Assembly (NCBI GenBank): GCA_037893225.1 | Contig: JAZGUH010000271.1 | Span: 744,001-808,000 of the forward strand | Length of the DNA: 64,000 nucleotides | Direction of reading: 5' to 3' | Source of the DNA: Hippasteria phrygiana | Lineage: Eukaryota; Echinodermata; Asteroidea; Valvatida; Goniasteridae | Part shown: piece after piece, positions 44,301-59,500 of the stretch | Layout of the letters: the number at the start of each line of letters is the position of its first letter | Position numbering within the stretch: position 1 is the stretch's first letter | The notes under the pieces: generated by a model | Databases searched by the model: none | What the model was told of the DNA's origin: nothing | What the model saw: the letters and a program-made list of their open reading frames with translations, nothing else | Program-made: the position numbers and the translations under genes

Positions 44301-45899
44301 GCAATTTAGTTCAACATCAGGTCGAAAAACGCAGTCATTTGGGGCCCAAGTTGCGTGTTGGTGGTCTCGGCTAGTCCATTGTATAGCGTGTGCAGTTATG
44401 CGGGAATGCAGAACAATCAGTTAAGAAAACTTACTCGCTTATCTCGGCCATCGTTCGGATGAACGTGGGTCTGAGGAGCTGGAAATTGGTCTGGATGTTG
44501 CTGAGGAGTCACTCTTTTCAACAGTATCAAGATTGTGCGCAATTTCGTTCAACATCAGGTCGAAAAACGCAGTCATTTGGGGCCCAAGTTGCGTGTTGGG
44601 GGTATCGGCTAGTCCATTGTATAGCGTGTGCAGTTATGCGGGAATGCAGAAAAATCAGTTCGAAAAACTTACTCGCTTATCTCGGCCATCGTTCGGCTGA
44701 ACGTGGGTCTGAGGAGCTGGAGATTGGTCTGGATGTTGCTGAGGAGTCACTCTTTTCAACAGTATCAAGATTGTGCGCAATTTCGTTCAACATCAGGTGG
44801 AAAAATGCAGTAATTGGGGGCCCAAGTTGCGTGTTGGTGGTCTCGGCTAGTCCATTGTATAGCGTGTGCAGTTATCCGGGAATGCGGAAAAATCAGTTCG
44901 AAAAACTTACTCGCTTATCTCGGCCATCATTTGGCTTAACGTGGATCTGAGGAGCTGAAGATTGGTCTGGATGTTGCTGAGGAGACACGCTTTCCAACCG
45001 TATCAAGTTTGTGCGCAATTTCGTTCAACATCAGGTCGAAAATCGCAGTCATTTGGGGCCCAAGTTGCGTGGTGGGGGTCTCGGCTAGTCCATTGTATAG
45101 CGTGTGCAGTTATGCGGGAATGCAGACAAATCAGTTCGAAAAACTTACTCGCTTATCTCGGCCATCGTTCGGCTGAACGTGGGTCTGAGGAGCTGGAGAT
45201 TGGTCTGGATGTTGCTGAGGAGTCACTCTTTTCAACAGTATCAAGATTGTGCACAATTTCGTTCAACATCAGGTCAAAAAACGCAGTCATTTGGGGCCGA
45301 AGTTGCGTTGTGGGGGTCTCGGCTAGTCCATTGTATAGCGTGTGCAGTTATGCGGGAATGCAGAACAATCAGTTCGAAAAACTTACTCGCTTATCTCGGC
45401 CATCGTTCGGATGAACGTGGGTCTGAGGAGCTGGAAATTGGTCTGGATGTTGCTGAGGAGTCACTCTTTTCAACAGTATCACGATTGTGCGCAATTTCGT
45501 TCAACATCAGGTGGAAAAACGCAGTCATTTGGGGTCCAAGTTGCGTGGTGGGGGTCTCGGCCAGTTCATTGTATAGCGTGTGCAGTTATGCGGGAATGCG
45601 GAAAAATCAGTTCGAAAACCGTACTCGCTTATCTCGGCCATCATTCGGCTTAACGTGGGTCTAAGGAGCTGGAGATTGGTCTGGATGTTGCTGAGGGGTC
45701 ACTCTTTTCAACAGTATCAAGATTGTGCGCAATTTCGTTCAACATCAGGTCGAAAAACGCAGTCATTTGGGGCCCAAGTTGCGTGTTGGGCGTATCGGCT
45801 AGTCCATTGTATAGCGTGTGCAGTTATGCGGGAATGCAGAAAAATCAGTTCGAAAAACTTACTCGCTTATCTCGGCCATCGTTCGGCTGAACGTGGGTC

Positions 45900-48690
45900 T
45901 GAGGAGCTGGAGATTGGTCTGGATGTTGCTGAGGAGTCACTCTTTTCAACAGTATCAAGATTGTGCGCAATTTCGTTCAACATCAGGTGGAAAAACGCAG
46001 TAATTGGGGGCCCAAGTTGCGTGTTGGTGGTCTCGGCTAGTCCATTGTATAGCGTGTGCAGTTATCCGGGAATTCGGAAAAATCAGTTCGAAAAACTTAC
46101 TCGCTTATCTCGGCCATCATTTGGCTTAACGTGGATCTGAGGAGCTGAAGATTGGTCTGGATGTTGCTGAGGAGACACGCTTTCCAACCGTATCAAGTTT
46201 GTGCGCAATTTCGTTCAACATCAGGTCGAAAATCGCAGTCATTTGGGGCCCAAGTTGCGTGGTGGGGGTCTCGGCTAGTCCATTGTATAGCGTGTGCAGT
46301 TATGCGGGAATGCAGACAAATCAGTTCGAAAAACTTACTCGCTTATCTCGGCCATCGTTCGGCTGAACGTGGGTCTGAGGAGCTGGAGATTGGTCTGGAT
46401 GTTGCTGAGGAGTCACTCTTTTCAACAGTATCAAGATTGTGCACAATTTCGTTCAACATCAGGTCAACAAACGCAGTCATTTGGGGCCGAAGTTGCGTTG
46501 TGGGGGTCTCGGCTAGTCCATTGTATAGCGTGTGCAGTTATGCGGGAATGCAGAAAAATCAGTTCAAAAAACTTACTCGCTTATCTCGGCCATCGTTCGG
46601 CTGAACGTGGGTCTGAGGAGCTGGAGATTGTTCTGGATGTTGCTGAGGAGTCACTCTTTTCAACAGTATCAAGATTGTGCGCAATTTCGTTCAACATCAG
46701 GTCGAAAAACGCAGTCATTTGGGGCCCAAGTTGCGTGTTGGGGGTCTCGGCTGGTCCATTGTATAGCGTGTGCAGTAATGCGGGAATGCAGAAAAATCAG
46801 TTCGAAAATCTTACTCGCTTATCTCGGCCATCGTTCGGCTGAACGTGGGTCTGAGGAGCTGGAGATTGGTCTGGATGTTGCTGAGGAGTCACTCTTTTCA
46901 ACAGTATCAAGATTGTGCGCAATTTCGTTCAACATCAGGTCGAAAAACGCAGTAATTTGGGGCCCAAGTTGCGTGTTGGTGGTCTCGGCTAGTCCATTGT
47001 ATAGCGTGTGCAGTTATGCGGGAATGCAGAACAATCAGTTCGAAAAACTTACTCGCTTATCTCGGCCATCGTTCGGATGAACGTGGGTCTGAGGAGCTGG
47101 AAATTGGTCTGGATGTTGCTGAGGAGTCACTCTTTTCAACAGTATCACGATTGTGCGCAATTTCGTTCAACATCAGGTCGAAAAACGCAGTCATTTGGGG
47201 CCCAAGTTGCGTTGTGGGGGGTCTCGGCTAGTCCATTGTATAGCGTGTGCAGTTATGCGGGAATGCAGAAAAATCAGTTCAAAAAACTTACTCGCTTATC
47301 TCGGCCATCGTTCGGCTGAACGTGGGTCTGAGGAGCTGGAGATTGGTCTGGATGTTGCTGAGGAGTCACGCTTTTCAACAGTATCAAGATTGTGCGCAAT
47401 TTCGTTCAACATCAGGTGGAAAAACGCAGTAATTGGGGGCCCAAGTTGCGTGTTGGTGGTCTCGGCTAGTCCATTGTATAGCGTGTGCAGTTATCCGGGA
47501 ATTCGGAAAAATCAGTTCGAAAAACTTACTCGCTTATCTCGGCCATCATTTGGCTTAACGTGGATCTGAGGAGCTGAAGATTGGTCTGGATGTTGCTGAG
47601 GAGACACGCTTTCCAACCGTATCAAGTTTGTGCGCAATTTCGTTCAACATCAGGTCGAAAATCGCAGTCATTTGGGGCCCAAGTTGCGTGGTGGGGGTCT
47701 CGGCTAGTCCATTGTATAGCGTGTGCAGTTATGCGGGAATGCAGACAAATCAGTTCGAAAAACTTACTCGCTTATCTCGGCCATCGTTCGGCTGAACGTG
47801 GGTCTGAGGAGCTGGAGATTGGTCTGGATGTTGCTGAGGAGTCACTCTTTTCAACAGTATCAAGATTGTGCACAATTTCGTTCAACATCAGGTCAAAAAA
47901 CGCAGTCATTTGGGGCCGAAGTTGCGTTGTGGGGGTCTCGGCTAGTCCATTGTATAGCGTGTGCAGTTATGCGGGAATGCAGAAAAATCAGTTCAAAAAA
48001 CTTACTCGCTTATCTCGGCCATCGTTCGGCTGAACGTGGGTCTGAGGAGCTGGAGATTGTTCTGGATGTTGCTGAGGAGTCACTCTTTTCAACAGTATCA
48101 AGATTGTGCGCAATTTCGTTCAACATCAGGTCGAAAAACGCAGTCATTTGGGGCCCAAGTTGCGTGTTGGGGGTCTCGGCTGGTCCATTGTATAGCGTGT
48201 GCAGTAATGCGGGAATGCAGAAAAATCAGTTCGAAAATCTTACTCGCTTATCTCGGCCATCGTTCGGCTGAACGTGGGTCTGAGGAGCTGGAGATTGGTC
48301 TGGATGTTGCTGAGGAGTCACTCTTTTCAACAGTATCAAGATTGTGCGCAATTTCGTTCAACATCAGGTCGAAAAACGCAGTAATTTGGGGCCCAAGTTG
48401 CGTGTTGGTGGTCTCGGCTAGTCCATTGTATAGCGTGTGCAGTTATGCGGGAATGCAGAACAATCAGTTCGAAAAACTTACTCGCTTATCTCGGCCATCG
48501 TTCGGATGAACGTGGGTCTGAGGAGCTGGAAATTGGTCTGGATGTTGCTGAGGAGTCACTCTTTTCAACAGTATCACGATTGTGCGCAATTTCGTTCAAC
48601 ATCAGGTCGAAAAACGCAGTCATTTGGGGCCCAAGTTGCGTTGTGGGGGGTCTCGGCTAGTCCATTGTATAGCGTGTGCAGTTATGCGGG
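45900..48690 (+). repeat. tandem pair of six-monomer blocks (1429-bp period)
   Basis: About 45.9-47.25 kb is repeated 1429 bases later at about 47.3-48.7 kb, including the private GATTGTTCTGGATG variant and the GTTGTGGGGGGTCTC variant with one extra G. Confidence 0.85.
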
Positions 48691-51600
48691 AATGCAGAAA
48701 AATCAGTTCAAAAAACTTACTCGCTTATCTCGGCCATCGTTCGGCTGAACGTGGGTCTGAGGAGCTGGAGATTGGTCTGGATGTTGCTGAGGAGTCACGC
48801 TTTCCAACAGTATCAAGACTGTGCGCAATTTCGTTCAACATCAGGTCGAAAAACGCAGTCATTTGGGGCCCAAGTTGCGTGTTGGGGGTCTCGGCTGGTC
48901 CATTGTATATCGTGTGCAGTAATGCGGGAATGCAGAAAAATCAGTTCGAAAATCTTACTCGCTTATCTCGGCCATCGTTCGGCTGAACGTGGGTCTGAGG
49001 AGCTGGAGATTGGTCTGGATGTTGCTGAGGAGTCACTCTTTTCAACAGTATCAAGATTGTGCGCAATTTCGTTCAACATCAGGTCGAAAAACGCAGTAAT
49101 TTGGGGCCCAAGTTGCGTTGTGGGGTCTCGGCTAGTCCATTGTATAGCGTGTGCAGTTATGCGGGAATGCAGAAAAATCAGTTAAACAAACTTACTCGCT
49201 TATCTCGGCCATCGTTCGGCTGAACGTGGGTCTGAGGAGCTGGAGATTGGTCTGGATGTTGCTGAGGAGTCACTCTTTTCAACAGTATGAAGATTGTGCG
49301 CAATTTCGTTCAACATCAGGTCGAAAAACGCAGTCATTTGGGGCCGAAGTTGCGTGTTGGGGGTCTCGGCTAGTCCATTGTATAGCGTGTGCAGTAATGC
49401 GGGAATGCAGACAAATCAGTTCGAAAAACTTACTCGCTTATCTCGGCCATCGTTCGGCTGAACGTGGGTCTGAGGAGCTGGAGATTGGTCTGGATGTTGC
49501 TGAGGAGTCACGCTTTCCAACAGGATCAAGACTGTGCGCAATTTCGTTCAACATCAGGTCGAAAAACGCAGTAATTTGGGGCCCAAGTTGCGTGTTGGGG
49601 GTCTCGGCTGGTCCATTGTATAGCGTGTGCAGTAATGCGGGAATGCAGACAAATCAGTTCGAAAATCTTACTCGCTTATCTCGGCCATCGTTCGGCTGAA
49701 CGTGGGTCTGAGGAGCTGGAGATTGGTCTGGATGTTGCTGAGGAGTCACTCTTTTCAACAGTATCAAGATTGTGCGCAATTTCGTTCAACATCAGGTCGA
49801 AAAACGCAGTAATTTGGGGCCCAAGTTGCGTTGTGGGGTCTCGGCTAGTCCATTGTATAGCGTGTGCAGTTATGCGGGAATGCAGAAAAATCAGTTAAAC
49901 AAACTTACTCGCTTATCTCGGCCATCGTTCGGCTGAACGTGGGTCAGAGGAGCTGGAGATTGGTCTGGATGTTGCTGAGGAGTCACTCTTTTCAACAGTA
50001 TGAAGATTGTGCGCAATTTCGTTCAACATCAGGTCGAAAAACGCAGTCATTTGGGGCCGAAGTTGCGTGTTGGGGGTCTCGGCTAGTCCATTGTATAGCG
50101 TGTGCAGTAATGCGGGAATGCAGACAAATCAGTTCGAAAAACTTACTCGCTTATCTCGGCCATCGTTCGGCTGAACGTGGGTCTGAGGAGCTGGAGATTG
50201 GTCTGGATGTTGCTGAGGAGTCACGCTTTCCAACAGGATCAAGACTGTGCGCAATTTCGTTCAACATCAGGTCGAAAAACGCAGTAATTTGGGGCCCAAG
50301 TTGCGTGTTGGGGGTCTCGGCTGGTCCATTGTATAGCGTGTGCAGTAATGCGGGAATGCAGAAAAATAAGTTCGAAAATCTTACTCGCTTATCTCGGCCA
50401 TCGTTCGGCTGAACGTTTTTTCTGAGGAGCTGGAGATTGGTCTGGATGTTGCTGAGGAGACACGCTTTCCAACCGTATCAAGTTTGTGCGCAATTTCGTT
50501 CAACATCAGGTCGAAAATCGCAGTCATTTGGGGCCCAAGTTGCGTGGTGGGGGTCTCGGCTAGTCCATTGTATAGCGTGTGCAGTTATGCGGGAATACAG
50601 ACAAATCAGTTCGAAAAACGTACTCGCTTATCTCGGCCATCGTTCGGCTGAACGTGGGTCTGAGGAGCTGGAGATTGGTCTGGATGTTGCTGAGGAGTCA
50701 CTCTTTTCAACAGTATCAAGATTGTGCGCAATTTCGTTCAACATCAGGTCGAAAAACGCAGTCATTTGGGGCCCAAGTTGCGTGTTGGGGGTCTCGGCTG
50801 GTCCATTGTATAGCGTGTGCAGTAATGCGGGAATGCAGAAAAATCAGTTCGAAAAACTTACTCGCTTATCTCGGCCATCGTTCGGCTGAACGTGGGTCTG
50901 AGGAGCTGGAGATTGGTCTGGATGTTGCTGAGGAGTCACGCTTTCCAACAGTATCAAGACTGTGCGCAATTTCGTTCAACATCAGGTCGAAAAACGCAGT
51001 CATTTGGGGCCCAAGTTGCTTGTTGGGGGTCTCGGCTGGTCCATTGTATATCGTGTGCAGTAATGCGGGAATGCAGAAAAATCAGTTCGAAAATCTTACT
51101 CGCTTATCTCGGCCATCGTTCGGCTGAACGTGGGTCTGAGGAGCTGGAGATTGGTCTGGATGTTGCTGAGGAGTCACTCTTTTCAACAGTATCAAGATTG
51201 TGCGCAATTTCGTTCAACATCAGGTCGAAAAACGCAGTAATTTGGGGCCCAAGTTGCGTGTTGGGGGTCTCGGCTAGTCCATTGTATAGCGTGTGCAGTT
51301 ATCCGGGAATGCGGAAAAAACAGTTCGAAAAACTTACTCGCTTATCTCGGCCATCGTTCGGATGAACGTGGGTCTGAGGAGCTGGAAATTGGTCTGGATG
51401 TTGCTGAGGAGTCACTCTTTTCAACAGTATCACGATTGTGCACAATTTCGTTCAACATCAGGTGGAAAAACGCAGTAATTTGGGGCCCAAGTTGCGTGTT
51501 GGTGGTCTCGGCTAGTCCATTGTATAGCGTGTGCAGTTATGCGGGAAAGCAGAACAATCAGTTCGAAAACCGTACTCGCTTATCTCGGCCATCATTCGGC

Positions 51601-53579
51601 TTAACGTGGATCTAAGGAGCTGGAGATTGGTCTGGATGTTGCTGAGGAGTCACTCTTTTCAACAGTATCAAGATTGTGCGCAATTTCGTTCAACATCAGG
51701 TCGAAAAACGCAGTCATTTGGGGCCCAAGTTGCGTGTTGGGGGTATCGGCTAGTCCATTGTATAGCGTGTGCAGTTATCCGGAAATGCGGAAAAAACAGT
51801 TCGAAAAACTTCCTCGCTTATCTCGGGCATCATTTGGCTTAACGTGGATTTGAGGAGCTGAAGATTGGTCTGGATGTTGCTGAGGAGACACGCTTTCCAA
51901 CCGTATCAAGTTTGTGCGCAATTTCGTTCAACATCAGGTCGAAAATCGCAGTCATTTGGGGCCCAAGTTGCGTGGTGGGGGTCTCGGCTAGTCCATTGTA
52001 TAGCGTGTGCAGTTATGCGGGAATGCAGACAAATCAGTTCGAAAAACTTACTCGCTTATCTCGGCCATCGTTCGGCTGAACGTGGGTATGAGGAGCTGGA
52101 GATTGGTCTGGATGTTGCTGAGGAGTCACTCTTTGCAACAGTATCAAGATTGTGCGCAATTTCGTTCAACATCAGGTCAAAAAACGCAGTCATTTGGGGC
52201 CCAAGTTGCGTTGTGGGGGTCTCGGCCAGTTCATTGTATAGCGTGTGCAGTTATGCGGGAATGCGGAAAAATCAGTTCGAAAACCGTACTCGCTTATCTC
52301 GGCCATCATTCGGCTTAACGTGGGTCTAAGGAGCTGGAGATTGGTCTGGATGTTGCTGAGGGGTCACTCTTTTCAACAGTATCAAGATTGTGCGCAATTT
52401 CGTTCAACATCAGGTCGAAAAACGCAGTAATTGGGGGCCCAAGTTGCGTGTTGGTGGTCTCGGCTATTCCATTGTATAGCGTGTGCAGTTATCCGGGAAT
52501 GCGGAAAAATCAGTTCGAAAAACTTACTCGCTTATCTCGGCCATCATTTGGCTTAACGTGGATCTGAGGAGCTGAAGATTGGTCTGGATGTTGCTGAGGA
52601 GACACGCTTTCCAACCGTATCAAGTTTGTGCGCAATTTCGTTCAACATCAGGTCGAAAATCGCAGTCATTTGGGGCCCAAGTTGCGTGGTGGGTGTCTCG
52701 GCTAGTCCATTGTATAGCGTGTGCAGTTATGCGGGAATGCAGACAAATCAGTTCGAAAAACTTACTCGCTTATCTCGGCCATCGTTCGGCTGAACGTGGG
52801 TCTGAGGAGCTGGAGATTGGTCTGGATGTTGCTGAGGAGTCACTCTTTTTAACAGTATCAAGATTGTGCACAATTTCTTTCAACATCAGGTCGAAAAACG
52901 CAGTCATTTGGGGCCCAAGTTGCGTTGTGGGGGTCTCGGCTAGTCCATTGTATAGCGTGTGCAGTTATGCGGGAATGCAGAAAAATAAGTTCAAAAAACT
53001 TACTCGCTTATCTCGGCCATCGTTCGGCTGAACGTGGGTCTGAGGAGCTGGAGATTGTTCTGGATGTTGCTGAGGAGTCACTCTTTTCAACAGTATCAAG
53101 ATTGTGCGCAATTTCGTTCAACATCAGGTCGAAAAACGCAGTCATTTGGGGCCCAAGTTGCGTGTTGGGGGTCTCGGCTGGTCCATTGTATAGCGTGTGC
53201 AGTAATGCGGGAATGCAGACAAATCAGTTCGAAAATCTTACTCGCTTATCTCGGCCATCGTTCGGCTGAACGTGGGTCTGAGGAGCTGGAGATTGGTCTG
53301 GATGTTGCTGAGGAGTCACTCTTTTCAACAGTATCAAGATTGTGCGCAATTTCGTTCAACATCAGGTCGAAAAACGCAGTAATTTGGGGCCCAAGTTGCG
53401 TGTTGGTGGTCTCGGCTAGTCCATTGTATAGCGTGTGCAGTTATGCGGGAATGCAGAACAATCAGTTCGAAAAACTTACTCGCTTATCTCGGCCATCGTT
53501 CGGATGAACGTGGGTCTGAGGAGCTGGAAATTGGTCTGGATGTTGCTGAGGAGTCACTCTTTTCAACAGTATCACGATT

Positions 53580-56500
53580 GTGCGCAATTTCGTTCAACAT
53601 CAGGTCGAAAAACGCAGTCATTTGGGGCCCAAGTTGCGTTGTGGGGGGTCTCGGCTAGTCCATTGTATAGCGTGTGCAGTTATGCGGGAATGCAGAAAAA
53701 TCAGTTCGAAAAACTTACTCGCTTATCTCGGCCATCGTTCGGCTGAACGTGGGTCTGAGGAGCTGGAGATTGGTCTGGATGTTGCTGAGGAGTCACGCTT
53801 TCCAACAGTATCAAGACTGTGCGCAATTTCGTTCAACATCAGGTCGAAAAACGCAGTCATTTGGGGCCCAAGTTGCGTGTTGGGGGTCTCGGCTGGTCCA
53901 TTGTATATCGTGTGCAGTAATGCGGGAATGCAGAAAAATCAGTTCGAAAATCTTACTCGCTTATCTCGGCCATCGTTCGGCTGAACGTGGGTCTGAGGAG
54001 CTGGAGATTGGTCTGGATGTTGCTGAGGAGTCACTCTTTTCAACAGTATCAAGATTGTGCGCAATTTCGTTCAACATCAGGTCGAAAAACGCAGTAATTT
54101 GGGGCCCAAGTTGCGTGTTGGTGGTCTCGGCTAGTCCATTGTATAGCGTGTGCAGTTATGCGGGAATGCAGAAAAATCAGTTAAACAAACTTACTCGCTT
54201 ATCTCGGCCATCGTTCGGCTGAACGTGGGTCTGAGGAGCTGGAGATTGGTCTGGATGTTGCTGAGGAGTCACTCTTTTCAACAGTATCAAGATTGTGCGC
54301 AATTTCGTTCAACATCAGGTCGAAAAACGCAGTCATTTGGGGCCCAAGTTGCGTGTTGGGGGTCTCGGCTAGTCCATTGTATAGCGTGTGCAGTAATGCG
54401 GGAATGCAGACAAATCAGTTCGAAAAACTTACTCGCTTATCTCGGCCATCGTTCGGCTGAACGTGGGTCTGAGGAGCTGGAGATTGGTCTGGATGTTGCT
54501 GAGGAGTCACGCTTTCCAACAGGATCAAGACTGTGCGCAATTTCGTTCAACATCAGGTCGAAAAACGCAGTCATTTGGGGCCCAAGTTGCGTGTTGGGGG
54601 TCTCGGCTGGTCCATTGTATAGCGTGTGCAGTAATGCGGGAATGCAGAAAAATAAGTTCGAAAATCTTACTCGCTTATCTCGGCCATCGTTCGGCTGAAC
54701 GTTTGTCTGAGGAGCTGGAGATTGGTCTGGATATTGCTGAGGAGACACGCTTTCCAACCGTATCAAGTTTGTGCGCAATTTCGTTCAACATCAGGTCGAA
54801 AATCGCAGTCATTTGGGGCCCAAGTTGCGTGGTGGGGGTCTCGGCTAGTCCATTGTATAGCGTGTGCAGTTATGCGGGAATGCAGAAAAATCAGTTCGAA
54901 AAACGTACTCGCTTATCTCGGCCATCGTTCGGCTGAACGTGGGTCTGAGGAGCTGGAGATTGGTCTGGATGTTGCTGAGGAGTCACTCTTTTCAACAGTA
55001 TCAAGATTGTGCGCAATTTCGTTCAACATCAGGTCGAAAAACGCAGTCATTTGGGGCCCAAGTTGCGTGTTGGGGGTCTCGGCTAGTCCATTGTATAGCG
55101 TGTGCAGTAATGCGGGAATGCAGAAAAATCAGTTAAAAAAACTTACTCGCTTATCTCGGCCATCGTTCGGCTGAACGTGGGTCTGAGGAGCTGGAGATTG
55201 TTCTGGATGTTGCTGAGGAGTCACTCTTTTCAACAGTATCAAGATTGTGCGCAATTTCGTTCAACATCAGGTCGAAAAACGCAGTAATTTGGGGCCCAAG
55301 TTGCGTGTTGGGGTTCTCGGCTGGTCCATTGTATAGCGTGTGCAGTAATGCGGGAATGCAGAAAAATCAGTTCGAAAATCTTACTCGCTTATCTCAGCCA
55401 TCGTTCCGCTGAACGTGGGTCTGAGGAGCTGGAGATTGGTCTGGATGTTGCTGAGGAGTCACTCTTTTCAACAGTATCAAGATTGTGCGCAATTTCGTTC
55501 AACATCAGGTCGAAAAACGCAGTAATTTGGGGCCCAAGTTGCGTGTTGGTGGTCTCGGCTAGTCCATTGTATAGCGTGTGCAGTTATGCGGGAATGCAGA
55601 ACAATCAGTTCGAAAAACTTACTCGCTTATCTCGGCCATCGTTCGGATGAACGTGGGTCTGAGGAGCTGGAAATTGGTCTGGATGTTGCTGAGGAGTCAC
55701 TCTTTTCAACAGTATCACGATTGTGCGCAATTTCGTTCAACATCAGGTCGAAAAACGCAGTCATTTGGGGCCCAAGTTGCGTTGTGGGGGGTCTCGGCTA
55801 GTCCATTGTATAGCGTGTGCAGTTATGCGGGAATGCAGACAAATCAGTTCGAAAAACTTACTCGCTTATCTCGGCCATCGTTCGGCTGAACGTGGGTATG
55901 AGGAGCTGGAGATTGGTCTGGATGTTGCTGAGGAGTCACTCTTTGCAACAGTATCAAGATTGTGCGCAATTTCGTTCAACATCAGGTCAAAAAACGCAGT
56001 CATTTGGGGCCCAAGTTGCGTTGTGGGGGTCTCGGCCAGTTCATTGTATAGCGTGTGCAGTTATGCGGGAATGCGGAAAAATCAGTTCGAAAACCGTACT
56101 CGCTTATCTCGGCCATCATTCGGCTTAACGTGGGTCTAAGGAGCTGGAGATTGGTCTGGATGTTGCTGAGGGGTCACTCTTTTCAACAGTATCAAGATTG
56201 TGCGCAATTTCGTTCAACATCAGGTCGAAAAACGCAGTAATTGGGGGCCCAAGTTGCGTGTTGGTGGTCTCGGCTATTCCATTGTATAGCGTGTGCAGTT
56301 ATCCGGGAATGCGGAAAAATCAGTTCGAAAAACTTACTCGCTTATCTCGGCCATCATTTGGCTTAACGTGGATCTGAGGAGCTGAAGATTGGTCTGGATG
56401 TTGCTGAGGAGACACGCTTTCCAACCGTATCAAGTTTGTGCGCAATTTCGTTCAACATCAGGTCGAAAATCGCAGTCATTTGGGGCCCAAGTTGCGTGGT

Positions 56501-59500
56501 GGGGGTCTCGGCTAGTCCATTGTATAGCGTGTGCAGTTATGCGGGAATGCAGACAAATCAGTTCGAAAAACTTACTCGCTTATCTCGGCCATCGTTCGGC
56601 TGAACGTGGGTCTGAGGAGCTGGAGATTGGTCTGGATGTTGCTGAGGAGTCACGCTTTTCAACAGTATCAAGACTGTGCGCAATTTCGTTCAACATCAGG
56701 TCGAAAAACGCAGTCATTTGGGGCCCAAGTTGCGTGTTGGTGGTCTCGGCTGGTCCATTGTATAGCGTGTGCAGTAATGCGGGAATGCAGACAAATCAGT
56801 TCGAAAATCTTACTCGCTTATCTCGGCCATCGTTCGGCTGAACGTGGGTCTGAGGAGCTGGAAATTGGTCTGGATGTTGCTGAGGAGTCACTCTTTTCAA
56901 CAGTATCACGATTGTGCACAATTTCGTTCAACATCAGGTGGAAAAACGCAGTAATTTGGGGCCCAAGTTGCGTGTTGGTGGTCTCGGCTAGTCCATTGTA
57001 CAGCGTGTGCAGTTATCCGGGAATGCGGAAAAATCAGTTAAACAAACTTACTCGCTTATCTCGGCCATCGTTCGGCTGAACGTGGGTCTGAGGAGCTGGA
57101 GATTGGTCTGGATGTTGCTGAGGAGTCACTCTTTTCAACAGTATCAAGATTGTGCGCAATTTCGTTCAACATCAGGTCGAAAAACGCAGTCATTTGGGGC
57201 CCAAGTTGCGTTGTGGGGGGTCTCGGCTAGTCCATTGTATAGCGTGTGCAGTTATGCGGGAATGCAGAAAAATCAGTTCGAAAAACTTACTCGCTTATCT
57301 CGGCCATCGTTCGGCTGAACGTGGGTCTGAGGAGCTGGAGATTGGTCTGGATGTTGCTGAGGAGTCACGCTTTCCAACAGTATCAAGACTGTGCGCAATT
57401 TCGTTCAACATCAGGTCGAAAAACGCAGTCATTTGGGGCCCAAGTTGCGTGTTGGGGGTCTCGGCTGGTCCATTGTATATCGTGTGCAGTAATGCGGGAA
57501 TGCAGAAAAATCAGTTCGAAAATCTTACTCGCTTATCTCGGCCATCGTTCGGCTGAACGTGGGTCTGAGGAGCTGGAGATTGGTCTGGATGTTGCTGAGG
57601 AGTCACTCTTTTCAACAGTATCAAGATTGTGCGCAATTTCGTTCAACATCAGGTCGAAAAACGCAGTAATTTGGGGCCCAAGTTGCGTGTTGGTGGTCTC
57701 GGCTAGTCCATTGTATAGCGTGTGCAGTTATGCGGGAATGCAGAAAAATCAGTTAAACAAACTTACTCGCTTATCTCGGCCATCGTTCGGCTGAACGTGG
57801 GTCTGAGGAGCTGGAGATTGGTCTGGATGTTGCTGAGGAGTCACTCTTTTCAACAGTATCAAGATTGTGCGCAATTTCGTTCAACATCAGGTCGAAAAAC
57901 GCAGTCATTTGGGGCCCAAGTTGCGTGTTGGGGGTCTCGGCTAGTCCATTGTATAGCGTGTGCAGTAATGCGGGAATGCAGACAAATCAGTTCGAAAAAC
58001 TTACTCGCTTATCTCGGCCATCGTTCGGCTGAACGTGGGTCTGAGGAGCTGGAGATTGGTCTGGATGTTGCTGAGGAGTCACGCTTTCCAACAGGATCAA
58101 GACTGTGCGCAATTTCGTTCAACATCAGGTCGAAAAACGCAGTCATTTGGGGCCCAAGTTGCGTGTTGGGGGTCTCGGCTGGTCCATTGTATAGCGTGTG
58201 CAGTAATGCGGGAATGCAGAAAAATAAGTTCGAAAATCTTACTCGCTTATCTCGGCCATCGTTCGGCTGAACGTTTGTCTGAGGAGCTGGAGATTGGTCT
58301 GGATATTGCTGAGGAGACACGCTTTCCAACCGTATCAAGTTTGTGCGCAATTTCGTTCAACATCAGGTCGAAAATCGCAGTCATTTGGGGCCCAAGTTGC
58401 GTGGTGGGGGTCTCGGCTAGTCCATTGTATAGCGTGTGCAGTTATGCGGGAATGCAGAAAAATCAGTTCGAAAAACGTACTCGCTTATCTCGGCCATCGT
58501 TCGGCTGAACGTGGGTCTGAGGAGCTGGAGATTGGTCTGGATGTTGCTGAGGAGTCACTCTTTTCAACAGTATCAAGATTGTGCGCAATTTCGTTCAACA
58601 TCAGGTCGAAAAACGCAGTCATTTGGGGCCCAAGTTGCGTGTTGGGGGTCTCGGCTAGTCCATTGTATAGCGTGTGCAGTAATGCGGGAATGCAGAAAAA
58701 TCAGTTAAAAAAACTTACTCGCTTATCTCGGCCATCGTTCGGCTGAACGTGGGTCTGAGGAGCTGGAGATTGTTCTGGATGTTGCTGAGGAGTCACTCTT
58801 TTCAACAGTATCAAGATTGTGCGCAATTTCGTTCAACATCAGGTCGAAAAACGCAGTAATTTGGGGCCCAAGTTGCGTGTTGGGGTTCTCGGCTGGTCCA
58901 TTGTATAGCGTGTGCAGTAATGCGGGAATGCAGAAAAATCAGTTCGAAAATCTTACTCGCTTATCTCAGCCATCGTTCCGCTGAACGTGGGTCTGAGGAG
59001 CTGGAGATTGGTCTGGATGTTGCTGAGGAGTCACTCTTTTCAACAGTATCAAGATTGTGCGCAATTTCGTTCAACATCAGGTCGAAAAACGCAGTAATTT
59101 GGGGCCCAAGTTGCGTGTTGGTGGTCTCGGCTAGTCCATTGTATAGCGTGTGCAGTTATGCGGGAATGCAGAACAATCAGTTCGAAAAACTTACTCGCTT
59201 ATCTCGGCCATCGTTCGGATGAACGTGGGTCTGAGGAGCTGGAAATTGGTCTGGATGTTGCTGAGGAGTCACTCTTTTCAACAGTATCACGATTGTGCGC
59301 AATTTCGTTCAACATCAGGTCGAAAAACGCAGTCATTTGGGGCCCAAGTTGCGTTGTGGGGGGTCTCGGCTAGTCCATTGTATAGCGTGTGCAGTTATGC
59401 GGGAATGCAGACAAATCAGTTCGAAAAACTTACTCGCTTATCTCGGCCATCGTTCGGCTGAACGTGGGTATGAGGAGCTGGAGATTGGTCTGGATGTTGC